Source: an uncultured Desulfatitalea sp.
Lineage (GTDB): Bacteria; Desulfobacterota; Desulfobacteria; Desulfobacterales; Desulfosarcinaceae
Assembly: GCA_937868765.1 (NCBI GenBank)
Contig: CALMNL010000002.1
Span: forward strand, 1 to 64,000
DNA: 64,000 nucleotides
Reading direction: 5' to 3'
This document shows positions 17,343 to 26,471 of the stretch, piece by piece. Numbering within the stretch: the first letter of the stretch is position 1; every line of letters starts with the position of its first letter. The position numbers and the translations under genes are program-made. Under the pieces are notes generated by a model, which did no database searches, had not been told where the DNA came from, and saw only the letters and a list, made by a program, of their open reading frames with translations.

Positions 17343-17622
17343 CTCGTCCTCACTCTGTCGCGATATCGGATACGACGATGTCCTGTTGAAGCGGGTTGGG
17401 ACATCTCATGTCGCGGTGGTGCAAGCGTCTTGAGCCGGTTTTCGGTAGAATAACGAAAAGATGCGCAGGCCGGGAGGTGGAAATTGGAAATGCCGGGGCC
17501 GGTTCGGTAGCGGTCAGACATGATGACAGCAACCTACCACAGGGTCGCGTGACGCGCAACCAACCGATGGTTGCCCTTTTAACCGTTCTGATTTATCAGC
17601 CGGCTCAGTCGGAGAATCGGTG

Positions 17623-18333
17623 ATGAACCCCACTATCGAGATCCTGCATCAGATCCAGGGCGCTTCGCGGGCACGCGGCATCGCGGTGGTCATAGATGTT
17701 CTGCGCGCTTTTTCCACTGCCTGCTATCTTGCCGCGGCCGGGGTGGGGCACATCTGGGCGACATCCGACCGTGCCTCGGCCCTGCGTGTTGCCCAGACGC
17801 ACGGACCCGCCGTGCTGGTCGGCGAGCGCCGGGGGCGCCGCATCCCCGGGTTCGATCTTGGAAACTCGCCCAGCCGGCTTTGCGGCATGTCGCTGGCGGA
17901 CCGGACAGTGATCTTTACCACCTCCAACGGCACCCGCGGATTGGCCGCGGCATGCGCTGCCGACGAGATTCTGGCCGGCAGCTTCGTCAATGCCGGTGCG
18001 CTGGTGGCCTACCTGCGCGGTCGCAGGGCCCGGCATGTCAGTCTGGTGTGCATGGGCAGCGGCGGGAGGCCGGCCCTGGAGGACACCCTTTGTGCTCTTT
18101 ATTTGAGGGCGGCACTGCTGCACCGGCCCCTCTCTTTTCCCCTGCTGCGGGCGGCCATTGTGCGCGGTTCCGGGGCCGCCGCCTTCATGCGCGGCGATTG
18201 CCCGGACATGCCTCTCCAGGATCTGGCCCTGTGTCTGGCGATCGATCGTTTTGATTTTGTGTTGCGCGCTGTCCGGAACCCCGCCGGGTTGATCGCCCTG
18301 GAGCGAGTGACGGCCCCGGCGGCTGGTTCCTGA
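17623..18333 (+). CDS. comB: 2-phosphosulfolactate phosphatase family protein (ComB-like)
   Basis: 236 aa from ATG 17623 (a GTG directly before it is also possible), behind GTCGGAG. Family motifs are AVVIDVLRAFSTACYLAAAG, VGERRGRRIPGFDLGNSPS and VIFTTSNGTRGLAAA. ComB hydrolyses 2-phosphosulfolactate to sulfolactate in coenzyme M synthesis in methanogens. Bacteria often carry comB alone, with an unclear substrate, and no comA or comC is seen here. Given the organosulfur exporter families further on, a sulfonate role is possible but unproven. Confidence 0.85.
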   Translation: MNPTIEILHQIQGASRARGIAVVIDVLRAFSTACYLAAAGVGHIWATSDRASALRVAQTHGPAVLVGERRGRRIPGFDLGNSPSRLCGMSLADRTVIFTTSNGTRGLAAACAADEILAGSFVNAGALVAYLRGRRARHVSLVCMGSGGRPALEDTLCALYLRAALLHRPLSFPLLRAAIVRGSGAAAFMRGDCPDMPLQDLALCLAIDRFDFVLRAVRNPAGLIALERVTAPAAGS

Positions 18334-18545
18334 AATTCGCCAGACAAGTCCGCCACCCCCAAGCATTATCGTAATTTCTTCTATCCCACCGCCATCACAG
18401 CGATTTCAAAATTGTAAGATTCGAGAAAGTCACGCGTAATGCGGCCTATGGTATTCTAATGTCGAAAGAATTCAAAAATACAGCGGGTTGCCCGGAAAAA
18501 CCCGGCATTCGCCGACCAATGGCGCCAGCTCGAAGGGAGGAAGAT

Positions 18546-18947
18546 ATGCGGTTAATACTAGGTGCGAGCCTCATTTCATCGGGTGTCTTCACGCTATGCA
18601 TCGTGATGCTGGCAGCACGCAACCCACGCAAACCGGCATGGGCTTCGGAACGGTGGGTAGCCAACTGCCACAGCATCATCATTTTGATGTTTCTGTCGTT
18701 CGGCCTGTTTTGCATGTTGCCGGACTTGTTCAAACTGGCGACCGATGGCATGACCGATCCGCTGTCCATCCTGGCTTCGGCCGGAATTCTTCTCGCCACA
18801 ATCGTCGGGGTGAAGGCCCTGAAACTGAAAAAGCGGCTGGCCGTGTACGAAGCCCAGGCCGCAGCCATCGACATGACACGAAAGGTCGCCGCCGTTTCTC
18901 CAGGAAGCGATCCGGCACAGGAGTACTTACCCCACAAGGCGGCATGA
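18546..18947 (+). CDS. Small membrane protein of unknown function
   Basis: 133 aa from ATG 18546, which follows GGAGGAAGAT; a longer in-frame start at 18459 lacks a ribosome site. Three hydrophobic helices are visible (LILGASLISSGVFTLCIVML, SIIILMFLSFGLFCMLPDLF and LSILASAGILLATIVGV), followed by a basic, Ala-rich cytoplasmic tail. No family recognised. It lies between comB and the convergent permease, with no obvious functional partner. Confidence 0.65.
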   Translation: MRLILGASLISSGVFTLCIVMLAARNPRKPAWASERWVANCHSIIILMFLSFGLFCMLPDLFKLATDGMTDPLSILASAGILLATIVGVKALKLKKRLAVYEAQAAAIDMTRKVAAVSPGSDPAQEYLPHKAA

Positions 18948-18997
18948 TACCCTGCGGCGGAAATCAGGACCAAAGCCCATGGCCTGCTGGATCCAGT

Positions 18998-20248
18998 TTA
19001 CATCCAGACCAATTGCAGCAGCAAATGGGCGGCCGCTACCGCCGAAACCGAAAAAGGAATACTCAACTTGAAGTAGCGGCCCAAAGGGACTTTGACGCCG
19101 TGCTTTTCCAAAATGCCGCATGCAAAGACATTGGCGGTGGCCCCCACGGGTGTGATATTGCCGCCGATCCCCGTGCCTATGAGCATACCGTACAAAAACG
19201 GCCAAGCCTCGATGCCGAAAGAGGCCGCCAGATTCTGACATACCGGTATCATCAGGATCGTGTAGGGCACATTGTCCATGAACGAAGACAGCGCCACTGA
19301 AACCCAGATCAGGAAGGCCATCATGACTGCGGGATGGTCGATCCCCGAGCGGATCACCAGATCAGCGAAATCCTTGAGCAGGCCCGAAGCGTTGAGCGCA
19401 TGGATAACGACAAAAACGCCCATGATGAAGAAAAAGGAGTTCCAGTCGAACTCCACTACCATTTCCCTGAAATCACTTCTTCCCATATAAAGGGCGATAA
19501 GCCCCACTGCAAGGCCCACGATCCCGGGGCGCAGGCCGAACTCCGGCCCGATGGCCAGCGCCGCGACTCCCGATACGAATAAAATGGAGGCGCCTTTGGT
19601 GGTGACGATGGATTCCGCTTCCACGGTGACCGGCTTTTTCATGCTGCGGAACTGTATCAGCAGGACCGCCATGGCCACCGCCACCCCCAGCAGGGTGATG
19701 GTGCCAAGGCCGATCTTTTCCTGGAACCAATAGAAGTCCAACGGTTTCATGCCGGTCTCCATGGCCAGGATGATCGAGGGCGGATCGGCCACCATGGTCA
19801 AGGTGGTTACTACGTTGGAACTGATGGCGATGGCCACCAGGTAGGGCAGAAGATCGCTCTGCATGCGCCTGCTCACGGCGATGGCCACCGGCGCCATCAT
19901 CAGGACCACGCCCACGTTTTCCATGAAGGCCGACAGGAAGGCCGTCAAGGCGCACAGGGCGAAGATGACGTACTTTTCAACCTTGATGTGGGTCAGGATG
20001 CGGTTGGAGATCAACTCGGGCATGCGGCTTTTCATGAAGACAAACGAGACCATCATGAAACCCCAGTAAATACCGAGGACATCCCACTTGACGGCCTTGA
20101 GCAGGGCCTCGGCAGGAGTCAAGACCCCTACCGCCAGCAGTATGGCTGCCGCACCTAACGAGGCATATGCGATTTTGATCTTCCGGCTTAAGGCAAGGGT
20201 ATAGCAAGCTATGAATACAACTAGAACAACGAGTTTGGATATTTCCAT
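18998..20248 (-). CDS. SLC13/ArsB/NhaD-type permease
   Basis: 416 aa, about eleven membrane helices. The start is set at ATG 20248 (MEISKLVVLVVFIACYTLAL). Ion-transporter superfamily features are two inverted repeats with re-entrant hairpins: FLSAFMENVGVVLMMAPVAIA with VADPPSIILAMETG in the first, and SSFMDNVPYTILMIPVC with IGTGIGGNITPVGATANVFA in the second. This places it with ArsB, CitMHS and NhaD proteins. Substrate could be arsenite, Na+/H+ or a carboxylate; the sequence does not settle it. Confidence 0.85.
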   Translation of the reverse strand: MEISKLVVLVVFIACYTLALSRKIKIAYASLGAAAILLAVGVLTPAEALLKAVKWDVLGIYWGFMMVSFVFMKSRMPELISNRILTHIKVEKYVIFALCALTAFLSAFMENVGVVLMMAPVAIAVSRRMQSDLLPYLVAIAISSNVVTTLTMVADPPSIILAMETGMKPLDFYWFQEKIGLGTITLLGVAVAMAVLLIQFRSMKKPVTVEAESIVTTKGASILFVSGVAALAIGPEFGLRPGIVGLAVGLIALYMGRSDFREMVVEFDWNSFFFIMGVFVVIHALNASGLLKDFADLVIRSGIDHPAVMMAFLIWVSVALSSFMDNVPYTILMIPVCQNLAASFGIEAWPFLYGMLIGTGIGGNITPVGATANVFACGILEKHGVKVPLGRYFKLSIPFSVSAVAAAHLLLQLVWM

Positions 20249-20513
20249 TGAATGCAGGCCTTTCAGGCGGCCTGGACGATGCACCCAACGATTACCACTT
20301 CGAACAGAGGATGCAATCCAAGTGAAACGCGCCGCGCGGTTGGCAAAGGGGAGTCAGGCCTCCTATGGCACGGAGGCGGCTACCGCGCCGAGCGCGCGGA
20401 AAGCTCGGTGTGGCAATGGTATGAGGAGTGCTATGTGCAAGTGGTTACAGGCAAAAATCAACGACCCTCCCGTTTCGGCAGCGGCGTCAGAACGATTTTC
20501 GATCCCATCGGTT

Positions 20514-20852
20514 TCAGTACTCTGAGAAAGGGTGCAGGCCGTATATGGCCCGGGCCCTGTCGCACAAAGGGTTGCCGCCGGTGCTGGGATCCCAGCTGGC
20601 TTCGAAGCGGCGGCAGGCCAATGGTCGGCGTTCATAAATAGCGCAGGCGACATTGTCGCCCAATTTTCCCGTCAACGCCGCGCAACGTTTGCGGAACGTT
20701 TCGGTTCCCTTCATGAACCGTCGATGGCCGCGGGTTGTCACCGTCAATGCGACGGGTACCACACCCCCGGGCTGGTCTTCGGTCTCCGAAGATTCCACCG
20801 TTACTTTGTAAAGCGCGCAGCAGACACCACAACTCACACACGGATTGTGCAT
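20514..20852 (-). CDS. YkgJ-family cysteine cluster protein
   Basis: 112 aa. The start MHNPCVSCGVCCALYKV at 20852 is chosen because it follows GGGGGAGCGA and puts the CxxCGxCC cluster at the N-terminus as in the family. A second group of cysteines (RCAAL, ACAIYERRPLACRRFE, NPLCDRA) completes the UPF0153/YkgJ pattern, a putative zinc or iron-sulfur binding fold. Role unknown. It is transcribed in the same direction as the kinase-regulator pair upstream but separated by about 115 bases. Confidence 0.85.
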   Translation of the reverse strand: MHNPCVSCGVCCALYKVTVESSETEDQPGGVVPVALTVTTRGHRRFMKGTETFRKRCAALTGKLGDNVACAIYERRPLACRRFEASWDPSTGGNPLCDRARAIYGLHPFSEY

Positions 20853-20921
20853 TCGCTCCCCCCGCTTTGCATAGGTTCCAGCAAAATTTAGCAAGGGAGC
20901 GTTACCCGGACCTTACATGGT

Positions 20922-20941
20922 CATTACAGTTTTGTAATGGG
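20922..20941. promoter_or_regulatory. Palindrome upstream of the YkgJ-type gene
   Basis: CATTACA-GTTT-TGTAATG is a perfect palindrome with a four-base centre. It resembles, with one extra central base, the TTTACA-N3-TGTAAA elements at 23229 and 25193. It may be a regulator site. Confidence 0.35.
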
Positions 20942-20966
20942 GGATTCTTTTCGGGCGCAATGGCCG

Positions 20967-21353
20967 TCAAGGCAGGACGGGTTGCGATTTGCCGAGGGCT
21001 GCGCCGATTTTTTCCAGCAGGTCTTCGAATTTGACCGGTTTGAGCAAATAGTCGAACGCGCCCAGGCGCATGCCCTCCATGCTGGTCTCCAGCGAGGCGT
21101 GGCCGGTGAGCAGGATCACCTGGGCCAGGGGATGGCGCTGGCGGATTTCCCGCAGAGTTTCCATGCCGTCCATGGCGCCCGGCATTTTGATGTCGAGGAG
21201 GATGACATCGAAGGTGCGTTCGTTCAGCAGGGCCAGCGCCGCTTCGCCGCTGGGCACCCCCCGGGCCTCCATCTTGCGTCTGGTCAGACGGTTCACCAGG
21301 GTTTCCATGAAGTCGATTTCATCGTCAACCACCAGCACGCTGTAAGTCGGCAT
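20967..21353 (-). CDS. Receiver-only response regulator
   Basis: 128 aa, a single CheY-like receiver domain: VLVVDDEIDF (acidic pair), VILLDIKMPGAMDGMETL (phospho-acceptor Asp), ILLTGHAS and DYLLKPVKFEDLL (Lys). It has no output domain. It lies 16 bases downstream of the Cache kinase ending at 21370, with GAGGACC before its ATG, so the two form an operon and a phosphorelay pair. Such regulators act by protein contacts or by passing phosphate on. Confidence 0.92.
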   Translation of the reverse strand: MPTYSVLVVDDEIDFMETLVNRLTRRKMEARGVPSGEAALALLNERTFDVILLDIKMPGAMDGMETLREIRQRHPLAQVILLTGHASLETSMEGMRLGAFDYLLKPVKFEDLLEKIGAALGKSQPVLP

Positions 21354-21369
21354 GGTTTGGTCCTCATTT

Positions 21370-23037
21370 CTATTTCTTCTCAGGCAGCACCACCGGCAGG
21401 TTCACGCGGAAGATGGTGCCTTTGCCAGGCTCGCTCTCGAAGGTGATGGTGCCCCCCAGTTTTTCGATGATGCTGTAGCTGATGGAGAGCCCCAGCCCTG
21501 TGCCGCGGCCGTTGGCCTTGGTAGTGAAGAACGGGTCGAAGATGTTGCGCTGGTACTCTTTGGGAATGCCAGGCCCGTCGTCCTTGACCGAGACCAGGAT
21601 GCGGTTGTCTTCGAGGGCGGTGGCGACTTCGATGTTGCCGTTGCTGCCGATGGCATCGATGGCATTGTTGATCAGGTTCAGCATTACCTGCTGCAGCTTG
21701 GCGTGGTCGCTGGCAATCACCGGCAGCGAGGGATGGTAGCGTTTGTGAATGTTGATATTGTTGGTGCGGGCGTGGTTGGCCAGAAGTTCGATGGTCTGGT
21801 CCACCACGCGGTTGATTTCCACATCGTCCAGGCGCGGTTCCATGCGCCGGGCGAAGCCCAGCATGTTGTGGGTGATTTTGCGGGCCCGCTCAACATGCTC
21901 TTCGATTTTGGCCACCGCAGAAAAGTACTCCTCGGCGTTGGGGCTTTGGCGGAACTCCTCTTCTTCCAGAAGATCCTTCATCCAGCCTGCCTTTTCGCCG
22001 ATGACCGCCAGTGGATTGTTGATTTCGTGGGCAATGCCTGTGGCCATTTTACCCAGGGCGGCCATCTTGTCCGCTTGTACCAGCTGGGCGCTCATGGCAT
22101 CAAGTTCTTTCTGGACCGCTGCCAGGTGGCGCACCACGATATGGGCGATGAACACGGTGGTGATGACGATGGCCAGCACCCCCAGGGCCACGATGGTGAC
22201 GGCCGTGTTGCGGGTGTGCACCAATCCTCCTACCTCATCGTCCGTGCGCTGTCGGATCACCAGGAGCCAGTTTTTGCTCTTGAGCCAGCTGCCGGCGTAG
22301 TAGTACGTGACCCTGCCTGAGCTGTCCTTGGAGACCGTGGTAACGCCCTGGCTGAAACGTTTGGGGTCCATGCCCGAGCCTTCCAGAATCTGGCCGTCGA
22401 AACGGGGTTGGGTTTGATACACGCCGTTCTGGTTGACGATGAAAGCATCCCCCATGCGCCCGGCCTGGGCCGTACGTACCATCTGGTTGAGCATTTCCAG
22501 ATCGATGGTGGCGCGCAAAATCCACTGGTGTTCTCCGGTGCGGCCGCGCACGGCGATGATGATATGGGGGAAGAGGCGAAACCCCATGTAGACATCGCTG
22601 ACGTATTTCCCCTTGGCCATTACTTCGCTGAACCATGGCTGCTGCTCGTAGTTGAATCCCTTCAGATTGAAGGGCCCCACGTACGAGACGTGCAGGCCGG
22701 AGGCGTCGATGACCCCCAGGTCCACCAGGCCCAGCATGTCGCTGCGGCGGTTCAGGGTTTCGAAGAGTCTTTCGAGGAACTCCTGCCGGGACATTTCGTC
22801 AAAGCTGTGCCTTTCGACCAGGATGCCCAGCAGGTTGGTGCGTTCGCGCAGGAATACATCCACCACGCTGCTCTGGGAGTTGGCCAGCAGGCGCATTTGG
22901 TCTTCGATGCGCGCTTCGTGAGCGCGTTCGAACTGATTGTAGATGGCACCCCCCAGGAGAACCAGAGGGGTGATGGCCACCACCAGGGTCAGCCCGATAA
23001 TTTGCAGCCTGAGTCGTCTGTAGATTAGGCGTTCCAT
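21370..23037 (-). CDS. Cache-domain membrane sensor histidine kinase
   Basis: 555 aa, starting at ATG 23037, which fits a sigma54-type promoter 57 bases upstream. The first helix (LQIIGLTLVVAITPLVLLGG) and a second near residue 300 (TIVALGVLAIVITTVFIAHI) bracket a double-Cache sensor with ANSQSSVVDVFLRERTNLL, GVYQTQPRF and YYYAGSWLKSKNWLLVI. The kinase core has [53 protein letters not shown]. It senses a periplasmic small molecule (ligand unknown) and should phosphorylate the receiver protein encoded next. Confidence 0.92.
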   Translation of the reverse strand: MERLIYRRLRLQIIGLTLVVAITPLVLLGGAIYNQFERAHEARIEDQMRLLANSQSSVVDVFLRERTNLLGILVERHSFDEMSRQEFLERLFETLNRRSDMLGLVDLGVIDASGLHVSYVGPFNLKGFNYEQQPWFSEVMAKGKYVSDVYMGFRLFPHIIIAVRGRTGEHQWILRATIDLEMLNQMVRTAQAGRMGDAFIVNQNGVYQTQPRFDGQILEGSGMDPKRFSQGVTTVSKDSSGRVTYYYAGSWLKSKNWLLVIRQRTDDEVGGLVHTRNTAVTIVALGVLAIVITTVFIAHIVVRHLAAVQKELDAMSAQLVQADKMAALGKMATGIAHEINNPLAVIGEKAGWMKDLLEEEEFRQSPNAEEYFSAVAKIEEHVERARKITHNMLGFARRMEPRLDDVEINRVVDQTIELLANHARTNNINIHKRYHPSLPVIASDHAKLQQVMLNLINNAIDAIGSNGNIEVATALEDNRILVSVKDDGPGIPKEYQRNIFDPFFTTKANGRGTGLGLSISYSIIEKLGGTITFESEPGKGTIFRVNLPVVLPEKK

Positions 23038-23093
23038 ATGAGCGGTTATGGCCCCTTGTTGAATTTCCTGCCGAAAAAATCCGCTTACCCATA

Positions 23094-23109
23094 TGCATGA
23101 GTTGCGCCA
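23094..23109 (-). promoter_or_regulatory. Sigma54-type promoter of the 23037 kinase operon
   Basis: TGGCGCAACTCATGCA on the minus strand has the invariant GG and GC ten bases apart (-24/-12). It is divergent from the sigma54 promoter at 23346, with a shared palindrome (23229-23243) between them. Confidence 0.55.
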
Positions 23110-23228
23110 GAGATGTTTTGTGCCGCCAGGTAACGGCTCAACGGCCTGCACAGCGCAGAACGGCTTCCTTTCAGGGAAAATATCGGTCGACCCTCGGTCC
23201 GGTGCGCCTCGTCCCCCTTGCGCAGCCG

Positions 23229-23243
23229 TTTACAGCCTGTAAA
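23229..23243. promoter_or_regulatory. Putative enhancer (activator) site TTTACA-N3-TGTAAA
   Basis: TTTACAGCCTGTAAA is a perfect palindrome followed by AAAGGTTGACA. It lies about 120 bases from each of two divergent sigma54-type promoters. The same element with the same kind of right flank recurs at 25193-25207. Confidence 0.55.
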
Positions 23244-23345
23244 AAAGGTTGACATGGCCTTGGGCCGCCGGGTGGCGCGCCTTCTGCGTCAGATGCACAA
23301 CTTCATGTATTGAAAGGTTTTTGCCATATCCGCCGCCAGGCTCCG

Positions 23346-23361
23346 TGGCACGGGCCTTGCT
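23346..23361 (+). promoter_or_regulatory. Sigma54 promoter of the 23424 kinase gene
   Basis: TGGCACGGGCCTTGCT matches the consensus TGGCACG-N4-TTGC(A/T) at every conserved position. The predicted start of transcription is about 50 bases before the ATG. Confidence 0.8.
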
Positions 23362-23423
23362 GATAGCAGCGTTGCCTTCGGCCAGGAAGGTCGCCTTATC
23401 GGCCATTGCAAGGACGGGTTCCC

Positions 23424-25130
23424 ATGACAAGCGACAGCCGGCGTGAGCAGACCGCCGTGAAAAACATGATTCTGGCCAGTATGATCCTGGTGCCCCTGCT
23501 GCCGGTGATCCTGATATTGGGCATCGGCTACTATTACTTTTCTACATCGATGTATGATAGCACAAACGCCAGCATGCGGCGCATCATCACCGACCATGGG
23601 CAGATGATCGAACGTTTCCTGGACGAACGCCGGTCGGATCTGGAGTATGTATTGAATACCCATCCTTTCCAGGAGCTGCAGAGACCCGAACGGCTTCAGG
23701 CGGTGTTCGAAGCCCTGCAGGAAAAATCGCCTGCCTTCGCCGACGTGGGCATCTTCGACGAAAATGGCCTGCATGTAGCCTACAAGGGACCTTATCCGCT
23801 CACCGGTAAAGTGTACAAGGACGCTGCCTGGTTCCAGCACGTGACGGTGCATGGCACCTATATCAGCGACATCTTCCTGGGGTACCGCGATGTGCCCCAT
23901 TTTATCATCGCCATCGCCCGTGCCGAGCAGGGCCGGCCGTGGGTGATCCGGGCCACCATCGACACCCTCTATTTTTCCGAACTTGTCGAAAAGGTGCGCA
24001 TCGGCCGCACCGGCGAGGCCTACATCCTGGATGCCGCAGGGGCTCTGCAGACCAACCGGCGTTCCGGCGGCAAGCTGATGGCGCCTTCGCCGGACAGCCA
24101 TCTGCTGCCCCCGATGGAAGATTCGGTCCAGTCGTTCATCATCACGGATGAGCACGGTGCGAAGTACTGGTATGCCACCTTGGCTCTCAAGCATGGCGAA
24201 TGGCGACTGGTGGTCCGCCGGGCGGTGGCCGATGCCCTTGCCAAGCTGCGAACCGCGGTTTTCCTGACTGTCTTGACCATGGTAATGGGCGGAACGGCCA
24301 TCATCCTGTTGGCTTTTTACTGGACCGGCATGATCTTGCGCCGCATGCAGAGCGCCGATGCGGAACGGCAACGGTTGGGCGAGCAATTGATCCGTGCCGC
24401 GCGTCTGGCCGAACTGGGGCAGATGGCGGCCGGCGTGGCGCATGAAATCAACAATCCCTTGCAGATCATAAAGAGCGAACAGCTTCTCATTGAGATGAAC
24501 CTTGCCGACCTGAAAAAGGCCGGACATCTGCCGCCTTCAGAAACCCTGGCCGAGGTGGAAGAGGGCTTCCAGCAGATCAAGCGGCAAATCGACCGCTGTG
24601 CGCAGATCACTGCGGCGGTGCTTAAATTCGGCCGCCAGGCCACACCCCGGGTGCAGCCCATCGCGTTGCATCAATTCATCCCTGAAGTGGCCGCGTTGGT
24701 GGCCAAAAAGGCCGCCGTGCACGGCATCGCGTTTGAACAGAACATCCCGGAAGAGCTGGCGCCGGTCAGCGCAGATGCGGCCCAGCTGCAGCAGGTGCTC
24801 ATGAACCTGTTCAACAACGCCATGGACGCCATCCTGGAACGCCACGGCGCCAGCGGCGGCCGTCTGGTGGTAAGCGCCGCGGCGCTGGCGGACGATCGGG
24901 TAAAGGTTTCGGTGATGGACAACGGCACCGGCATCAGTCCCGAAAACCAGGAGAAGATCTTCGCGCCCTTCTTCACCACCAAGCCAGTCGGCAAGGGCAC
25001 CGGCTTGGGGTTGTCGGTGTGCTACGGGATCGTCCAGCAGATGGGCGGCAGCATGTCGTTCACCAGCCGGCTGGGCCAGGGGACGGCCATCCACATCGAC
25101 TTGCCCGCGAAAAAGGAGCCCTCGAATTAA
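23424..25130 (+). CDS. Cache-domain membrane sensor histidine kinase
   Basis: 568 aa from ATG 23424. Helix one (MILASMILVPLLPVILILGI) and helix two (TVLTMVMGGTAIILLAFYW) enclose a double-Cache domain (MIERFLDERRSDLEYVL, VGIFDENGLHVAYKGPYPL, RIGRTGEAYILDAAGALQT). The kinase core shows [49 protein letters not shown] and [10 protein letters not shown]. It is a paralogue of the kinases at 21370 and 47790. It is followed by two receiver-only regulators and transcribed from a sigma54 promoter. Confidence 0.92.
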   Translation: MTSDSRREQTAVKNMILASMILVPLLPVILILGIGYYYFSTSMYDSTNASMRRIITDHGQMIERFLDERRSDLEYVLNTHPFQELQRPERLQAVFEALQEKSPAFADVGIFDENGLHVAYKGPYPLTGKVYKDAAWFQHVTVHGTYISDIFLGYRDVPHFIIAIARAEQGRPWVIRATIDTLYFSELVEKVRIGRTGEAYILDAAGALQTNRRSGGKLMAPSPDSHLLPPMEDSVQSFIITDEHGAKYWYATLALKHGEWRLVVRRAVADALAKLRTAVFLTVLTMVMGGTAIILLAFYWTGMILRRMQSADAERQRLGEQLIRAARLAELGQMAAGVAHEINNPLQIIKSEQLLIEMNLADLKKAGHLPPSETLAEVEEGFQQIKRQIDRCAQITAAVLKFGRQATPRVQPIALHQFIPEVAALVAKKAAVHGIAFEQNIPEELAPVSADAAQLQQVLMNLFNNAMDAILERHGASGGRLVVSAAALADDRVKVSVMDNGTGISPENQEKIFAPFFTTKPVGKGTGLGLSVCYGIVQQMGGSMSFTSRLGQGTAIHIDLPAKKEPSN

Positions 25131-25192
25131 AGCAAGGCGATTGTCCCGTCCGCGGCGTCGGGGCGCCGTGCCTGCCAAGCACGCCTGGCGGC

Positions 25193-25207
25193 TTTACAGA
25201 ATGTAAA
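25193..25207. promoter_or_regulatory. Putative enhancer site TTTACA-N3-TGTAAA
   Basis: TTTACAGAATGTAAA is a perfect palindrome followed by AAATTCTGACA, matching the layout of the element at 23229. It lies 107 bases upstream of the sigma54-type promoter at 25315. Confidence 0.55.
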
Positions 25208-25314
25208 AAATTCTGACAGGAAAGGTGCGCCCCGGGACAGCGTTTGTTCGCTTCGCCGGGGGACGAAGATTGTTATTTCGGTCCCTTATCTCTTTTCGGG
25301 CGGAGCCTTCGCGG

Positions 25315-25330
25315 TGGCGTGCGGCTTGCT
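25315..25330 (+). promoter_or_regulatory. Sigma54-type promoter before the 25484 regulator
   Basis: TGGCGTGCGGCTTGCT has the -24 GG and -12 GC with correct spacing. The 25131-25483 gap that contains it holds no other feature I recognise apart from the upstream palindrome. Confidence 0.7.
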
Positions 25331-25483
25331 ATAAGCCGTTAGCTGCCCAAAAGCAGCTGATGGTTGTCTTGTGCCTGAAGGATGCCCTCGATGGGGTCCC
25401 TCGGAAGGTGCGAGACTGCCCTGTGGGTCAAGGCCATCGGGTGGCCGGTCGTTCCCCTGATGCTGTCTTGAAAGGAGTCCCCG

Positions 25484-25876
25484 ATGGAAATGCAGATGGC
25501 CATCATGCTGGTAGACGACGAGGAGCGTTTCCTGGTGACCACGCGCAAACTCTTCGCCCGCATGGGCTATCAGGTCCTGACCGCTTCGGGAGGGGCCGAG
25601 GCGCTGGAGAAGCTGCGTACCAACGAGATCCACGTGGTGGTGCTGGATGTCAAAATGCCCGGCATGGATGGTATCGACACCCTCAAGGAGATCAAGTGTC
25701 GATTCCCCACGGTGGAAGTGATCATGCTTACCGGTCACGCCACCATGGAGTCGGCTATCGAAGGCCTGAAGTCCGGGGCCTGTGACTACTTGATGAAGCC
25801 CACCGATATCCCCGATTTGATCCAGAAGGCCGAGGCGGCCTTCCAGCGCCGCCGGGATCTGGCGGGCAAGCCTTGA
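25484..25876 (+). CDS. Receiver-only response regulator
   Basis: 130 aa, one CheY-like receiver: AIMLVDDEERFLVTTRKLF, VVLDVKMPGMDGIDTLKEI with the Asp, MLTGHATMESA and DYLMKPTDIPDLI. No output domain. It lies downstream of the 23424 kinase but has its own sigma54-type promoter and palindrome. The ATG at 25484 follows GAAAGGAG. It is probably the partner of that kinase or of the sensor genes that follow. Confidence 0.92.
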   Translation: MEMQMAIMLVDDEERFLVTTRKLFARMGYQVLTASGGAEALEKLRTNEIHVVVLDVKMPGMDGIDTLKEIKCRFPTVEVIMLTGHATMESAIEGLKSGACDYLMKPTDIPDLIQKAEAAFQRRRDLAGKP

Positions 25877-25904
25877 GCGATGTCCTGTCGCCGGCCGGCG
25901 CATG

Positions 25905-25923
25905 CCCGGCTTGCCGGGTTTTT
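25905..25923 (+). terminator. Possible Rho-independent terminator
   Basis: CCCGG-CTTG-CCGGG followed by TTTTT, 29 bases after the stop of the 25484 regulator gene. The stem is short. Confidence 0.5.
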
Positions 25924-25998
25924 CGAACTGATTGCGGTGAGGGCACCGGATGATTTTTTCTACCAAAGTGCTTCGGGCATACAGGCTGAGGGGGATAT

Positions 25999-26460
25999 AT
26001 GGGCTACTTCAGCATCTTGATCGTGGATGACGAAGTCGATTTTCTGGAGACCCTTGTCAAACGTCTGCAGAAGCGCAACATCGATACCGTGGGGGTCACC
26101 AGCGGCGAAGAGGCCATCAGGCTCCTGGACAAGCAGCATTTCGACGTAGCGGTGCTGGATATCAAGATGTCCGGCATGGACGGCATCCAAGCCCTGCGCG
26201 AGATGAAACACAAGGCGCCGCTCATGGAAGTGATCCTGCTCACCGGGCATGCTTCCGTGGAAACCAGCATCGAAGGCATGAAGCTGGGGGCCTTCGACTA
26301 TCTGCTCAAACCGGTCAAGTTCGAAGAGTTGCTGGTCAAGATCGGCGAGGCCATAGAGAAGAAGGACCAACACGAGAATAAGATCCGCAAGGCCAGGATC
26401 AAGGATATGATTGGCTTCCCAGGTCGGGCTATCGAGCAGAACAATGGGGGACAGGAGTAA
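25999..26460 (+). CDS. Receiver-only response regulator with short C-terminal tail
   Basis: 153 aa. The receiver (SILIVDDEVDFLETLVKRL, VAVLDIKMSGMDGIQAL, LLTGHASVETS, DYLLKPVKFEELL) is closely similar to the protein encoded at 20967, down to the same alpha-4/beta-5 wording. A 30-residue basic tail (HENKIRKARIKDMIGFPGRA) follows; no output domain. It ends 11 bases before the sensor gene at 26472, so the two are co-transcribed. Confidence 0.92.
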   Translation: MGYFSILIVDDEVDFLETLVKRLQKRNIDTVGVTSGEEAIRLLDKQHFDVAVLDIKMSGMDGIQALREMKHKAPLMEVILLTGHASVETSIEGMKLGAFDYLLKPVKFEELLVKIGEAIEKKDQHENKIRKARIKDMIGFPGRAIEQNNGGQE

Positions 26461-26471
26461 TTTCAGCAGCC

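Noticed and set aside
15297-17453. 718-aa plus frame
   Set aside because: Antisense shadow of the kinase at 15330-17342, and overlapping hgcB end.
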